Made by a program: the position numbers and the translations under genes. A model generated the notes under the pieces. That model was not told the origin of the DNA and did no database searches. It saw nothing but the letters and a program-made list of their open reading frames with translations. Below are positions 1 to 6,537 of a stretch of 12,768 bases of DNA, piece after piece. The stretch's first letter is position 1. Every line of letters begins with the position of its first letter. The DNA is from Thermoleophilaceae bacterium (GTDB taxonomy: Bacteria; Actinomycetota; Thermoleophilia; Solirubrobacterales; Thermoleophilaceae): positions 1 to 12,768 of the forward strand of contig JACCSF010000319.1 in assembly GCA_013813135.1 (NCBI GenBank), given 5' to 3'.

Positions 1-315
1 GTCGCCGAGCTGGAGTCCCTTGCCGCACGGGCGCGCCTGCGGCTGCTCGGCCCGGCGGATCCGGCGGGGGTCGGTCCCGCCGGCGACGATCAGCCCGACG
101 AGCCGTTCGGCCTGACCCCGCGCGAGCGCCAGGTGCTCGCGCTGGTGGCCCGCGGCGCGACCAACCGGGAGATCGGCCTGGAGCTGCACATGGCGGAGAA
201 GACCGCCAGCGTCCACGTGTCCCGCATCCTCGCCAAGCTCGACGTGCGCTCGCGCACCGAGGCCGCCGCGCTGGCGGTGCGGCAGGGGCTCGCGGATACG
301 GGCGCCGCAGTCTGA
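1..315 (+). CDS. LuxR-family transcriptional regulator, C-terminal part (cut by window start)
   Basis: Only the last 104 codons are in the window; the frame is open to base 1 and ends at TGA 313-315. Residues about 40-100 form a LuxR/GerE helix-turn-helix: LTPRERQVLALVARG, then TNREIGLELHMAEKTASVHV as the recognition unit, then SRILAKLDVRSRTEAAALA. This fold binds DNA at the C-terminus of response regulators and of large ATP-binding LAL regulators. The preceding stretch (ELESLAARARLRLLG followed by a Gly/Pro/Asp linker) looks like the end of an upstream helical domain, as in LAL proteins, but the sensing domain lies outside the window. It ends 36 bases before the dgcA-type gene on the same strand, so it may regulate or be co-transcribed with that operon; this is inference. 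An ATG at 190 lies inside the HTH and is not a credible start. Confidence 0.9.
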   Translation, partial: VAELESLAARARLRLLGPADPAGVGPAGDDQPDEPFGLTPRERQVLALVARGATNREIGLELHMAEKTASVHVSRILAKLDVRSRTEAAALAVRQGLADTGAAV

Positions 316-351
316 GAGGGTCCGGCGCAGCCGCGGAGCACTCCAGCGGTC

Positions 352-1365
352 ATGCTTCGCGCCGTGGAGCTCACCACCCGCACCGTCTCGCTGGCCCTCG
401 CCGAGGAGTTCGGCATCGCGCGCGGCTCGCGCACGGAGCAGGAGGTCGTGCAGCTCGGGCTCGAGCACGACGGCACGGTGGGCCGGGGCGAGGCGGCGCC
501 GGTCTACTACCGCGGTGAGAACGCCGCCACGGCGAGCGCGTTCATCGGCGAAGCGGCGCCGCAGCTCGGGGACGACCCGTTCGCGCTCGAGGAGATCCTG
601 GCCCGTCTCGACGGCGACGCCGCCGGGCGCTCGGCGCTCGACGCGGCGCTGCACGACTGGGTCGGCCGCCGCCTGGGCGTGCCGGTCTGGCGGCTGCTCG
701 GCCTGTCGCGGAGCGCGCCGGTCACCTCCTACACGCTCGGGATCGACACGCTCGAGGGCACGCGCGACCGCGCGCGCCGCGCGCGTGCGTTCAAGGCGCT
801 GAAGGTCAAGGTCGGCGGCGCCGAGGACCTGGCCCGCCTCGAGGCGGTGCGCTCGGAGTCGGACGCACCGCTGCGGGTCGACGCGAACGAGGGCTGGACG
901 CTCGAGGAGGCGCGCGAGCTCGTGCCGGTGCTGGTCGAGCTCGGTGTGGAGCTGATCGAGCAACCGTTTCCGGCAGCCGACCTGGAATCCTTTTGCGCTC
1001 TGCGAGAGCTGTCGCCGCGACCGCCGGTGATCGTGGACGAGGGCTGCCACGACCTGCGCGACGTGGCGGATGTAGCCGGCTATGCCGATGGGATCAACGT
1101 CAAGCTTGCGAAATCCGGAGGGCTGCGCGAGGCGGTGCGAATGGTGCACGCCGCGCGCGCCCTGGGGCTGAGCGTGATGATCGGCTGCATGGTGGAGTCG
1201 CAGCTGGGCGTGGCGCCGGCGGCGCAGATCGCGTCGCTCGCGGACTGGGTTGACCTGGACGGCCACCTGCTGCTGGCGGACGAGCCGTTCCGCGGGCTGC
1301 AGCTGGAGGAAGGGCGGGTGCTGCCGTCGCACGGCCCGGGCCTGGGAGTCGAGCCGGCCCAGTGA
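352..1365 (+). CDS. dgcA: Enolase-superfamily racemase/epimerase: N-acetyl-D-glutamate racemase (DgcA type) or L-Ala-D/L-Glu dipeptide epimerase
   Basis: A 337-residue protein of the mandelate racemase/muconate lactonizing group, of normal length for dipeptide epimerases. An N-terminal capping domain (about 1-120) precedes a TIM barrel. Visible catalytic elements are the KxK pair (K151, K153), metal ligands D177 (RVDAN), E203 (IEQP) and D229 (VDEG), and the opposite-face lysine K251 (INVKLAKSGG). GCMVESQLG (278-286) and a DLDGH motif (301-305) follow. In characterised Ala-Glu epimerases the DxD motif contacts the free amino group of the dipeptide, which leaves dipeptide epimerase open as the activity. 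The partner is decisive for the preferred reading: the next gene is a DUF1611 protein overlapping by four bases, the DgcN-DgcA arrangement in which DgcA converts N-acetyl-D-glutamate to N-acetyl-L-glutamate. The ATG start has only a weak GGAG 13 bases upstream; GTG at 364 is the alternative. Family is certain; substrate is inferred. Confidence 0.88.
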   Translation: MLRAVELTTRTVSLALAEEFGIARGSRTEQEVVQLGLEHDGTVGRGEAAPVYYRGENAATASAFIGEAAPQLGDDPFALEEILARLDGDAAGRSALDAALHDWVGRRLGVPVWRLLGLSRSAPVTSYTLGIDTLEGTRDRARRARAFKALKVKVGGAEDLARLEAVRSESDAPLRVDANEGWTLEEARELVPVLVELGVELIEQPFPAADLESFCALRELSPRPPVIVDEGCHDLRDVADVAGYADGINVKLAKSGGLREAVRMVHAARALGLSVMIGCMVESQLGVAPAAQIASLADWVDLDGHLLLADEPFRGLQLEEGRVLPSHGPGLGVEPAQ

Positions 1366-2405
1366 GCGAGAGGCTCGCCATCTTCGCGGAGGGTCTGTTC
1401 GCGGCGCACAACGGCAAGACGGCGCACGGTGTGATCCGCTACGGCACCCGCGACGTGGTCGCGGTGATCGACTCCACGCAGGCGGGCCGGACCGCCTCGG
1501 AGGTGGTCCCGTTCAGCCTGCACCCCGTGCCGATCGTCGCGACCCTGGGCGAGGCGATCGACCGCGGCGCGACGGCGCTCTTGTTCGGCGTCGCGCCAAC
1601 GGGCGGCAAGCTCGACCCGGACTGGCGCGCGATCCTTCTCGAGGCGATCGGCGCCGGCCTGCACGTCGAGGCCGGCCTGCACACGCAGCTCTCGGAGGAC
1701 CCCGAGCTGCGCCGCGCCGCCACCCGCGCCGGCGTCGCGCTGCGTGACCTGCGCGCCGCGCCGGCCGACCTGACCGTCCCCGAGGGCCCCTACAGCCGCC
1801 CCGACTCGGTCAAGGTGGTGCACAGCGTCGGCTCGGACACGGTGATCGGCAAGAAGGTCGTCACGCTCGAGCTCGACCGCGCGGCGCGTGGGCGCGGCCG
1901 CCGCTCCGTCTACGTGCCCAGCGGTCAGACCGGCGTGGCGATCGCCGGCTGGGGCATCGCCGTCGACCACGTGATCTCCGACTACGTGGCGGGCGCCGGC
2001 GAGCGGCTCGTGCACGAGGGCGCGCAGCGCGGCGACCTGCTCTTCGTCGAGGGCCAGGGCGGCCTCTTCCACCCCGCCTACTCGGGCGTGACGCTCGGCC
2101 TCATGCACGGCTCGGCCCCCGACCTGCTCGTGCTGGTGCACAAGGCCGGCACGACGGCGCTGCGCAACTACCCCGATCTGCCGATCCCGCCGCTGCCCGA
2201 GCTGATCGCCGCCTACGAGGGCACCGCCCGCCCGGTGCGACCCGCGCGGGTGGCCGCGATCGCGCTGAACACAGCCGAAATGGACACCGACGAGGCGGCC
2301 CGCTCGGCGATCGCCGCCGCCGAGGCCGAGACGGGGCTGGTTGCGGACGACGTGGTGCGCTTCGGGCCCGACCGGATCCTGGACGCCGTGCTCGAGGCGC
2401 TCTAG
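1362..2405 (+). CDS. dgcN: DUF1611 family protein, probable D-glutamate N-acetyltransferase (DgcN type)
   Basis: A 347-residue cytosolic protein with the full DUF1611 architecture. It has an N-terminal Rossmann-like part (about 1-140) and a C-terminal P-loop-like domain. Family signatures are GSDTVIGKK (157-165, nucleotide- or CoA-phosphate-loop-like), SGQTGVAIAGWGIAVD (187-202), EGQGGLFHPAYSGVTLGLMHG (split at about 230-250) and the LVLVHKAG segment with H260. DgcN members acetylate D-glutamate from acetyl-CoA ahead of racemisation by DgcA, and the adjacent upstream gene is that partner. The GTG start at 1362 sits inside the upstream stop (GTGA overlap), so translation is probably coupled; the nearest purine-rich site is 13 bases upstream and weak. 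Family membership is seen directly. The acetyltransferase activity is known for only part of this large family and is inferred here from gene pairing. Confidence 0.85.
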   Translation: MSERLAIFAEGLFAAHNGKTAHGVIRYGTRDVVAVIDSTQAGRTASEVVPFSLHPVPIVATLGEAIDRGATALLFGVAPTGGKLDPDWRAILLEAIGAGLHVEAGLHTQLSEDPELRRAATRAGVALRDLRAAPADLTVPEGPYSRPDSVKVVHSVGSDTVIGKKVVTLELDRAARGRGRRSVYVPSGQTGVAIAGWGIAVDHVISDYVAGAGERLVHEGAQRGDLLFVEGQGGLFHPAYSGVTLGLMHGSAPDLLVLVHKAGTTALRNYPDLPIPPLPELIAAYEGTARPVRPARVAAIALNTAEMDTDEAARSAIAAAEAETGLVADDVVRFGPDRILDAVLEAL

Positions 2406-2409
2406 CCGG

Positions 2410-3336
2410 GTGAACGCCTACCGACCGCGGGTCCTCGTGACAGGCGCCACCGGCTTCGTCGGCGGCCGCCTCGCCGGCGAGCTGGTCGAGCAGGGACACC
2501 CGGTGCGTTGCCTTGTGCGCGACCGCCGCCGCGCCGAGCAGCTCGAGCGTGCCGGCTGCGAGCTCTACGAGGGCGATGTGCTCGAGCGCGACAGCCTGAC
2601 CGGAGCCGGCACGGGAGTCGAGGTCGCGTACTACCTGATCCATTCGATGGGCCGGGGCGGCGACCGGTCCAGCTTCGCCGAGCGCGAGCGCCGCGCCGCC
2701 TCGAACTTCGCCGCGATGGCCCGTGCCGACGGCGTTGGCCGAGTGGTGTACCTCGGCGGACTGGGCGACCGGCCGAGCTCGGAGCATCTCGCCAGCCGCG
2801 CCGAGACCGCGGCCGTGCTCGCCCGCGAGGGCCCGCCGCTGACCTGGTTCCGCGCCGGCATGGTGATCGGTGCGGAGAGCGAGAGCTACCGCATCCTGCG
2901 CCACCTGGTGAAGCGCCTCCCGGTGATGATCGCTCCGGCCTGGCTGCGCAACCGCACGCAGCCGATAGCGATCGACGATGTGCTGGCCTACCTCAGCCAG
3001 GCCGCTCGGCGGCCCGAGTCAGCGGGCCGCGAGATCCAGATCGGCGGTCCTGACGTGGTCACCTATGCGGAGCTGATCGCGATGATGGCGGACGTCCTGG
3101 GGGTGCGCCCGCGCCCGCAGCTGCCCGTGCCGCTGCTGAGCCCGCGGCTGTCGTCGCTCTGGATCGGCCTGGTGACACCGGTCGACGTCGGCGTGGCGCG
3201 ACCGCTGGTCGAGAGCCTCGCCGTCGAGACGGTCGTCAGCGACCGCTCAGGCCAGGAGCCGTTCGACGTGGAGCCCACACCGGCGCTCGAGGCGCTGCGG
3301 CGGGCGAGCGCGGCGGGCGGCAGCGCGGCGCCCTAG
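2410..3336 (+). CDS. Atypical short-chain dehydrogenase/reductase-like NAD(P)-binding protein
   Basis: A 308-residue protein with an N-terminal Rossmann fold. VLVTGATGFVGGRL (8-21) is the glycine-rich dinucleotide-binding loop, and GDV (55-57) follows the third strand. The segment YYLIHSMG (74-81), YLGGLGD (114-120), and HLASRAE (126-132) are typical of the atypical extended SDR group often described as NAD(P)H-binding or YbjT/NDUFA9-like. The usual YxxxK catalytic pair is absent; HLxSR occupies that region, so catalysis is uncertain. TQPIAIDDVLAYL (183-195) is also characteristic. Related actinobacterial proteins often carry an extra C-terminal DUF2867 domain, which is missing here. GTG 2410 was chosen because it gives the usual short lead into the Rossmann strand; the frame is open further upstream but only inside the preceding gene. 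It starts four bases after the dgcN-type stop, so it is probably in that operon. Substrate is unknown. Confidence 0.85.
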   Translation: MNAYRPRVLVTGATGFVGGRLAGELVEQGHPVRCLVRDRRRAEQLERAGCELYEGDVLERDSLTGAGTGVEVAYYLIHSMGRGGDRSSFAERERRAASNFAAMARADGVGRVVYLGGLGDRPSSEHLASRAETAAVLAREGPPLTWFRAGMVIGAESESYRILRHLVKRLPVMIAPAWLRNRTQPIAIDDVLAYLSQAARRPESAGREIQIGGPDVVTYAELIAMMADVLGVRPRPQLPVPLLSPRLSSLWIGLVTPVDVGVARPLVESLAVETVVSDRSGQEPFDVEPTPALEALRRASAAGGSAAP

Positions 3337-3350
3337 CGCGGCAGACGGGT

Positions 3351-3398
3351 CCGACAGCAGCACAAGGGGTCGAGCTCGGCCCGTCCGTCGGCTGTCGG
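3351..3398. terminator. Possible bidirectional terminator between convergent genes
   Basis: The 83-base gap between the SDR gene and the pucR-type gene holds a perfect 8-bp inverted repeat, CCGACAGC (3351-3358) and GCTGTCGG (3391-3398), with a 32-base spacer. A second pairing, GACGGG (3344-3349) with CCCGTC (3380-3385), competes with it. The right arm lies in a tandem GTCGGCT duplication (3387-3400). There is no T-run on either strand, so a classic intrinsic terminator is not shown. Position between converging genes is the main support. Confidence 0.3.
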
Positions 3399-3419
3399 CT
3401 GTGCAAGTCGCCGCGGCGC

Positions 3420-4541
3420 TCAGCGCGGCAGCGACGGCGCGATGATCCGGTACGCCTTCAGCCCCAGGCCGAGCCGCTCGCGGTCTTCGCTGCGCAGCGG
3501 GTCCAGGCCGCTCAGCTCCCGGACGCGCTCCAGGCGGTACGCCACGGTGTGGCGGTGCGCGTGGATTGCCTGCGCCGTGGCGTTCATGTGGCAGTTGTTG
3601 GCCAGATAGGCGTCGACAGTGCCGACCAGGTCGGTCGCGTACTGCTCGTCGTAGCGGACGAGCGGGGCGACCGTGTCCTCGAAGAAGCTGCGGACCTCCT
3701 GCGGGTGGCTGGCGAGCACCCGGAACAGCAGCCGGTAGGTGCCCTCGCCGATCTCGGCGCCCGGTGGGCCGCCGCCGGCGGCGGTGACTCCGAGCACGAG
3801 CTCGGCCTCCTCCAGCGCCCGGCGGGCCTCCGCCGCCCCGCTGCGGTACGACGACACGCCGATCTCGGCGTGGCGTCCCAGCCGTGCCGCGGCGCGGCGA
3901 GCCGGGTCGGGCGGGCCGGGCAGCAGCGCGTAGACCTTGTCCTCGACCGCCTGTGCAAGCGCGTCCGGCAGCTCGGCGGCGAGCGCCGCAACCAGGCGGC
4001 CGGGGCCGCGCCCGTTCGGGTTCGCGCACAGCGCCACGAAGCCGCCCGCGAGATCGCAGCCGAGCCGGGCTGCGCGCCGCTGCACGTCCGCCGGGTCCAG
4101 GTCGGGACGCGTCAACAGCTCCTCCAGTAACGAGCCGCGCAGCGTCTGCTCGGTCTCGTCCCTGGCCTCGACGACGGCCACCTCCGTCAGGGCCGCGATC
4201 GCGGCCATGTGAAGGTACTCGCCGGCATCCGGGCCCCCGGGGCCGAGCAGCAGCACGGCGCCCAGCTCACGGCCGCCCGACGAGATCGGCACCTCGGCCG
4301 TCACGTCGGACGGGCGCTGCGGGCGCCCGCCGGCGAGGCGGACGCCCACGTAGCGCTCGTATCGGGCCCATCCCTCGAGTGGCACCCCAAGCCGCGGCAC
4401 GACCACAGCCACCGGCGCACCGGCGTGCGCGGAGGCGATCTCCGCCACCCGCTCGAGCCCGTCGCCGGCCAGCACGGCGCCCACCATCTCCAGGTGGGCG
4501 CCGCGAGGCGTCTCAGCGGCCGCGTCCGGGTTCGCGGCCAA
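3420..4541 (-). CDS. PucR/CdaR-type transcriptional regulator
   Basis: A 373-residue regulator. The C-terminus (about 310-365) is the PucR helix-turn-helix: DAYLANNCHMNATAQAIHAH, then RHTVAYRLERVRELSGLDPL, ending LGLKAYRII. The middle (about 135-260, starting LRGSLLEELLTRPDLDPADV and running through RRAARLGCDLAGGFVALCA) resembles the GGDEF-like domain of CdaR-family regulators. The N-terminal 15-130 looks like a small ligand-binding (GAF-like) domain, ending in AAIAALTEVAVVEAR. Known relatives respond to purines or sugar acids; the ligand here cannot be read. It lies directly downstream of amt-glnK on the same strand, so it may be co-transcribed and tied to nitrogen status. The TTG start at 4541 lacks a Shine-Dalgarno; a strong one lies further upstream, placed for an in-frame ATT at 4562, which would add seven residues. 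Family is clear; start and target are not. Confidence 0.87.
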   Translation of the reverse strand: MAANPDAAAETPRGAHLEMVGAVLAGDGLERVAEIASAHAGAPVAVVVPRLGVPLEGWARYERYVGVRLAGGRPQRPSDVTAEVPISSGGRELGAVLLLGPGGPDAGEYLHMAAIAALTEVAVVEARDETEQTLRGSLLEELLTRPDLDPADVQRRAARLGCDLAGGFVALCANPNGRGPGRLVAALAAELPDALAQAVEDKVYALLPGPPDPARRAAARLGRHAEIGVSSYRSGAAEARRALEEAELVLGVTAAGGGPPGAEIGEGTYRLLFRVLASHPQEVRSFFEDTVAPLVRYDEQYATDLVGTVDAYLANNCHMNATAQAIHAHRHTVAYRLERVRELSGLDPLRSEDRERLGLGLKAYRIIAPSLPR

Positions 4542-4559
4542 TCTCAGGTCAGGGGCGGG

Positions 4560-4575
4560 AATATCGTTCCCTCCC
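4560..4575 (-). promoter_or_regulatory. Strong Shine-Dalgarno with possible ATT start for the pucR-type gene
   Basis: On the minus strand GGGAGGG (4575-4569) abuts the glnK stop codon TAG (4577-4575). The in-frame codon seven bases past the GGAGG core is ATT (4562-4560), whereas the nominal TTG start is 28 bases away. ATT is a very rare start, best known from infC. The alternatives are TTG 4541 or CTG 4547 without a well-placed ribosome-binding site. Confidence 0.35.
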
Positions 4576-4958
4576 TAGCCCAGGTCTCCATTGACGGTCA
4601 CCTCGTCGCCCTCGTGAGCCTGAAGGACCATTTCCCCATCCTCGCCGGTGCGGATCCGCACGGCTTCCTCGACCGGCAGGATGAACAGCTTCCCGTCGCC
4701 GACCGAACCCGTGCGGGCGTGCCGCAGGATCACTTCCTTGACCACCCCGACGTCCTTGCTTTCCACGACGCACTCGATCTTGAGCTTCGGCCGCAGGTGC
4801 ACGGCGAGCTCCGAGCCGCGGTAGTGCTCGGTGATCGCCTTCTGCCTGCCGGACCCCTTCACCTCGGTGATCGTGAGGCTGGGGAAGCCGGCCTCGAGCA
4901 GATCCGCGCGGATCGGCTCGAAGGCCTCGTGCCGGATGTAAGCGACGATCATCTTCAT
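4575..4958 (-). CDS. glnK: Nitrogen regulatory PII protein (GlnB/GlnK family) lacking Tyr51
   Basis: A 127-residue PII protein that aligns without gaps to E. coli GlnB numbering up to about residue 106. It is a trimeric ATP/ADP and 2-oxoglutarate sensor; the GlnK type gates Amt at the membrane. The nucleotide site is intact: G37, R38, Q39, K40 at the T-loop base, T83 and GDGK (87-90) in the B-loop, and R101 and R103. The T-loop reads GRQKAITEHYRGSELAVHL, so Tyr46 and Ser49 are present but the residue at position 51, the Tyr uridylylated by GlnD or adenylylated in actinobacteria, is Leu, and Gly41 is Ala. About 15 extra acidic residues follow the usual C-terminus. The ATG overlaps the amt stop (ATGA) and has an excellent GGGGGAGG seven bases upstream. 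The amt linkage favours glnK over glnB. No glnD is adjacent. Confidence 0.95.
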   Translation of the reverse strand: MKMIVAYIRHEAFEPIRADLLEAGFPSLTITEVKGSGRQKAITEHYRGSELAVHLRPKLKIECVVESKDVGVVKEVILRHARTGSVGDGKLFILPVEEAVRIRTGEDGEMVLQAHEGDEVTVNGDLG

Positions 4959-6421
4959 ACCGTTGCCTCCCCCGTCACCGCGGTGGCCGTGGCGCCGCGA
5001 TGCGCCGGCGCCGGGACGTCGGGCCGTCCCGGGATCCCCGAGCCGATCTCCGACTGCGGGATGAACTGCTCGGGATACCCGTACATCCCGTGCTCGATGA
5101 TGTCGAGCCCGGCCTCTTCATCCTCGTCCGAGACGCGGAGGCCGATCGTTGCCTTCATGGCCGCGAACGTCAGGTAGCTCAAGGCGAACACGAATGTGAA
5201 GGCCACCAGCACACCGACCGCCTGGGCGGCCAGCTGCGTGAAGTGCCCGGAGTAGACGAGACCGCCGTCCGGGTCGCCGAACGCGTTGTACTCGGCCAAG
5301 CGCGGCGCCGTGAACAGGCCGCACGAGATCGTGCCCCAGATACCGGCCAGGCCGTGTGCCGAGGTGGCTCCGATCGGGTCGTCGATCCGCTTGTCGATCC
5401 AGATCACCCCGAAGACCACGATCAGGCCGGCCACGAAGCCGATGATCGGCCCCGCCCATGCCTCCACATAGCCCGAAGGCGCGGTGATCGCAACGAGGCC
5501 GGCAATCAGGCCGTTGGCCACCATCCCGATGTCGATCGTGCGCTGCTTGATCTGGGTGGCGACGAACGCCCCGATCACGCCGCCGGCGGCGCCCAGCAGG
5601 GTCGTCACCGCGACGTCGGCGAGTCGCGTGTCCGTGATGTTCAGCGTCGAGCCCGGGTTGAAGCCGAACCAGCCGAAGAACAGGATGATCACGCCGAGGC
5701 CGACGAGCGGCATCGAGTGACCCGGAATCGCCCGCGGCTTGCCGTCGGGCCCGTACTTGCCCTTGCGCGGTCCAAGCAGCAGCAGCGCCGCGAACGCCCC
5801 GGTGGCGCCGATCAGGTGCACCGCCGTCGAGCCGGCGAAGTCCTGCATGCCGGTCGCCATCAGGGGCGTGTCGCCGTTCTGCAGCCATCCGCCACCGAAG
5901 ACCCAGTGCGAGCCGATCGGATAGATGATGGCCGCAAAGACGATCGCGTAGATCACGTACGCGCTGTACTTGATGCGCTCGAGCGTGGAGCCCCAGACGA
6001 TGGCCAGTGAGACCGCGCAGAACGCGAACTGGAACAGGAACTTCGCTTCGGGGACCGCGTCCGAGAAGCCCATCACGGGGAACGAGTCGGCCCCGTTGCC
6101 GGAGAACTGCAGGAAAAAGCCGTTGGAGCCGATGATCGAGCTCGAAACGCCGAGCACGTCTGCGCTTCCGAAGGCGAACGCAAAACCGACCGCCCAGTAG
6201 CAAATTGCGGCGATAGAGAGGTTGGTGAGAATCTTCGCGACGCCCGTTCCGGCGTTCTTCATGCGCGAGAAACCGATCTCGAGCATGGCGAAGCCCGCCT
6301 GCATCAGCAGGACGAAAACGGCCGCTACGACTACCCACAGGGTGTTGGCGGGAACCGTGTCCGGGAGAGTGCCGTCGATGGCCTTGGCCAGGTCATCGGC
6401 GGTCGCCAGTACGAAATCCAT
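4955..6421 (-). CDS. amt: Ammonium transporter Amt
   Basis: A 488-residue inner-membrane channel of the Amt/MEP/Rh family, with hydrophobic segments consistent with the 11-helix fold and no clear cleaved signal peptide. It conducts ammonium into the cell. Pore residues are visible: D194 in MQDFAGSTAVHLIGA (E. coli D160) and the twin histidines H202 and H356 (E. coli H168 and H318, the latter in SAHGLAGIWG). FFGWFGFNPGSTLN (248-261) is the family signature. The cytoplasmic tail keeps GLRVSDEDEEAGLDIIEHGM, the segment that contacts PII, followed by a Pro/Ala-rich extension of about 35 residues. ATG 6421 was chosen over the longer open frame because it has AAGGAGG upstream and gives a normal N-terminus. 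The frame further upstream runs through a terminator-like hairpin and the end of metH. It ends in an ATGA overlap with glnK, indicating coupled synthesis. Confidence 0.96.
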   Translation of the reverse strand: MDFVLATADDLAKAIDGTLPDTVPANTLWVVVAAVFVLLMQAGFAMLEIGFSRMKNAGTGVAKILTNLSIAAICYWAVGFAFAFGSADVLGVSSSIIGSNGFFLQFSGNGADSFPVMGFSDAVPEAKFLFQFAFCAVSLAIVWGSTLERIKYSAYVIYAIVFAAIIYPIGSHWVFGGGWLQNGDTPLMATGMQDFAGSTAVHLIGATGAFAALLLLGPRKGKYGPDGKPRAIPGHSMPLVGLGVIILFFGWFGFNPGSTLNITDTRLADVAVTTLLGAAGGVIGAFVATQIKQRTIDIGMVANGLIAGLVAITAPSGYVEAWAGPIIGFVAGLIVVFGVIWIDKRIDDPIGATSAHGLAGIWGTISCGLFTAPRLAEYNAFGDPDGGLVYSGHFTQLAAQAVGVLVAFTFVFALSYLTFAAMKATIGLRVSDEDEEAGLDIIEHGMYGYPEQFIPQSEIGSGIPGRPDVPAPAHRGATATAVTGEATV

Positions 6422-6462
6422 AGGTTGGGATGCCTCCTTCCGAGAGTGCCGATCCCAACCTA
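6421..6462 (-). promoter_or_regulatory. Inverted repeat enclosing the amt ribosome-binding site and start
   Basis: A perfect 11-bp inverted repeat, TAGGTTGGGAT (6421-6431) and ATCCCAACCTA (6452-6462), has a 20-base loop. In the amt mRNA the loop carries the AAGGAGG Shine-Dalgarno, and the last base of the 3' arm is the A of the AUG. It could be a leader hairpin controlling translation or a 42-bp DNA operator; sequence alone does not decide. The repeat itself is certain; its role is inferred. Confidence 0.6.
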
Positions 6463-6508
6463 CGGCGGCTTCCCCCACCCGGTCTTTATCCACGTGTCGA
6501 AGATTCGG

Positions 6509-6527
6509 GGGCGGCGTTTCGCCGCCC
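6509..6527 (-). terminator. GC hairpin downstream of metH
   Basis: An 8-bp perfect stem, GGGCGGCG (6509-6516) and CGCCGCCC (6520-6527), closes a 3-base TTT loop 11 bases past the metH stop. On the minus strand it is followed by CCGAATCTTC, not a real T-run, so it is at best a GC-stem terminator of the kind common in high-GC genomes. It separates metH from amt, which lie on the same strand 116 bases apart. Confidence 0.5.
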
Positions 6528-6537
6528 GGTCGACCCT

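Noticed and set aside
1080..2141. 353-codon minus-strand open frame opposite dgcA/dgcN
   Set aside because: It crosses the boundary of two well-supported plus-strand genes and has a shadow-like composition.
2341..2409. Longer N-terminus for the SDR
   Set aside because: It would lie inside the end of the dgcN-type gene; GTG 2410 is the start closest to the Rossmann strand and follows the upstream stop by four bases.
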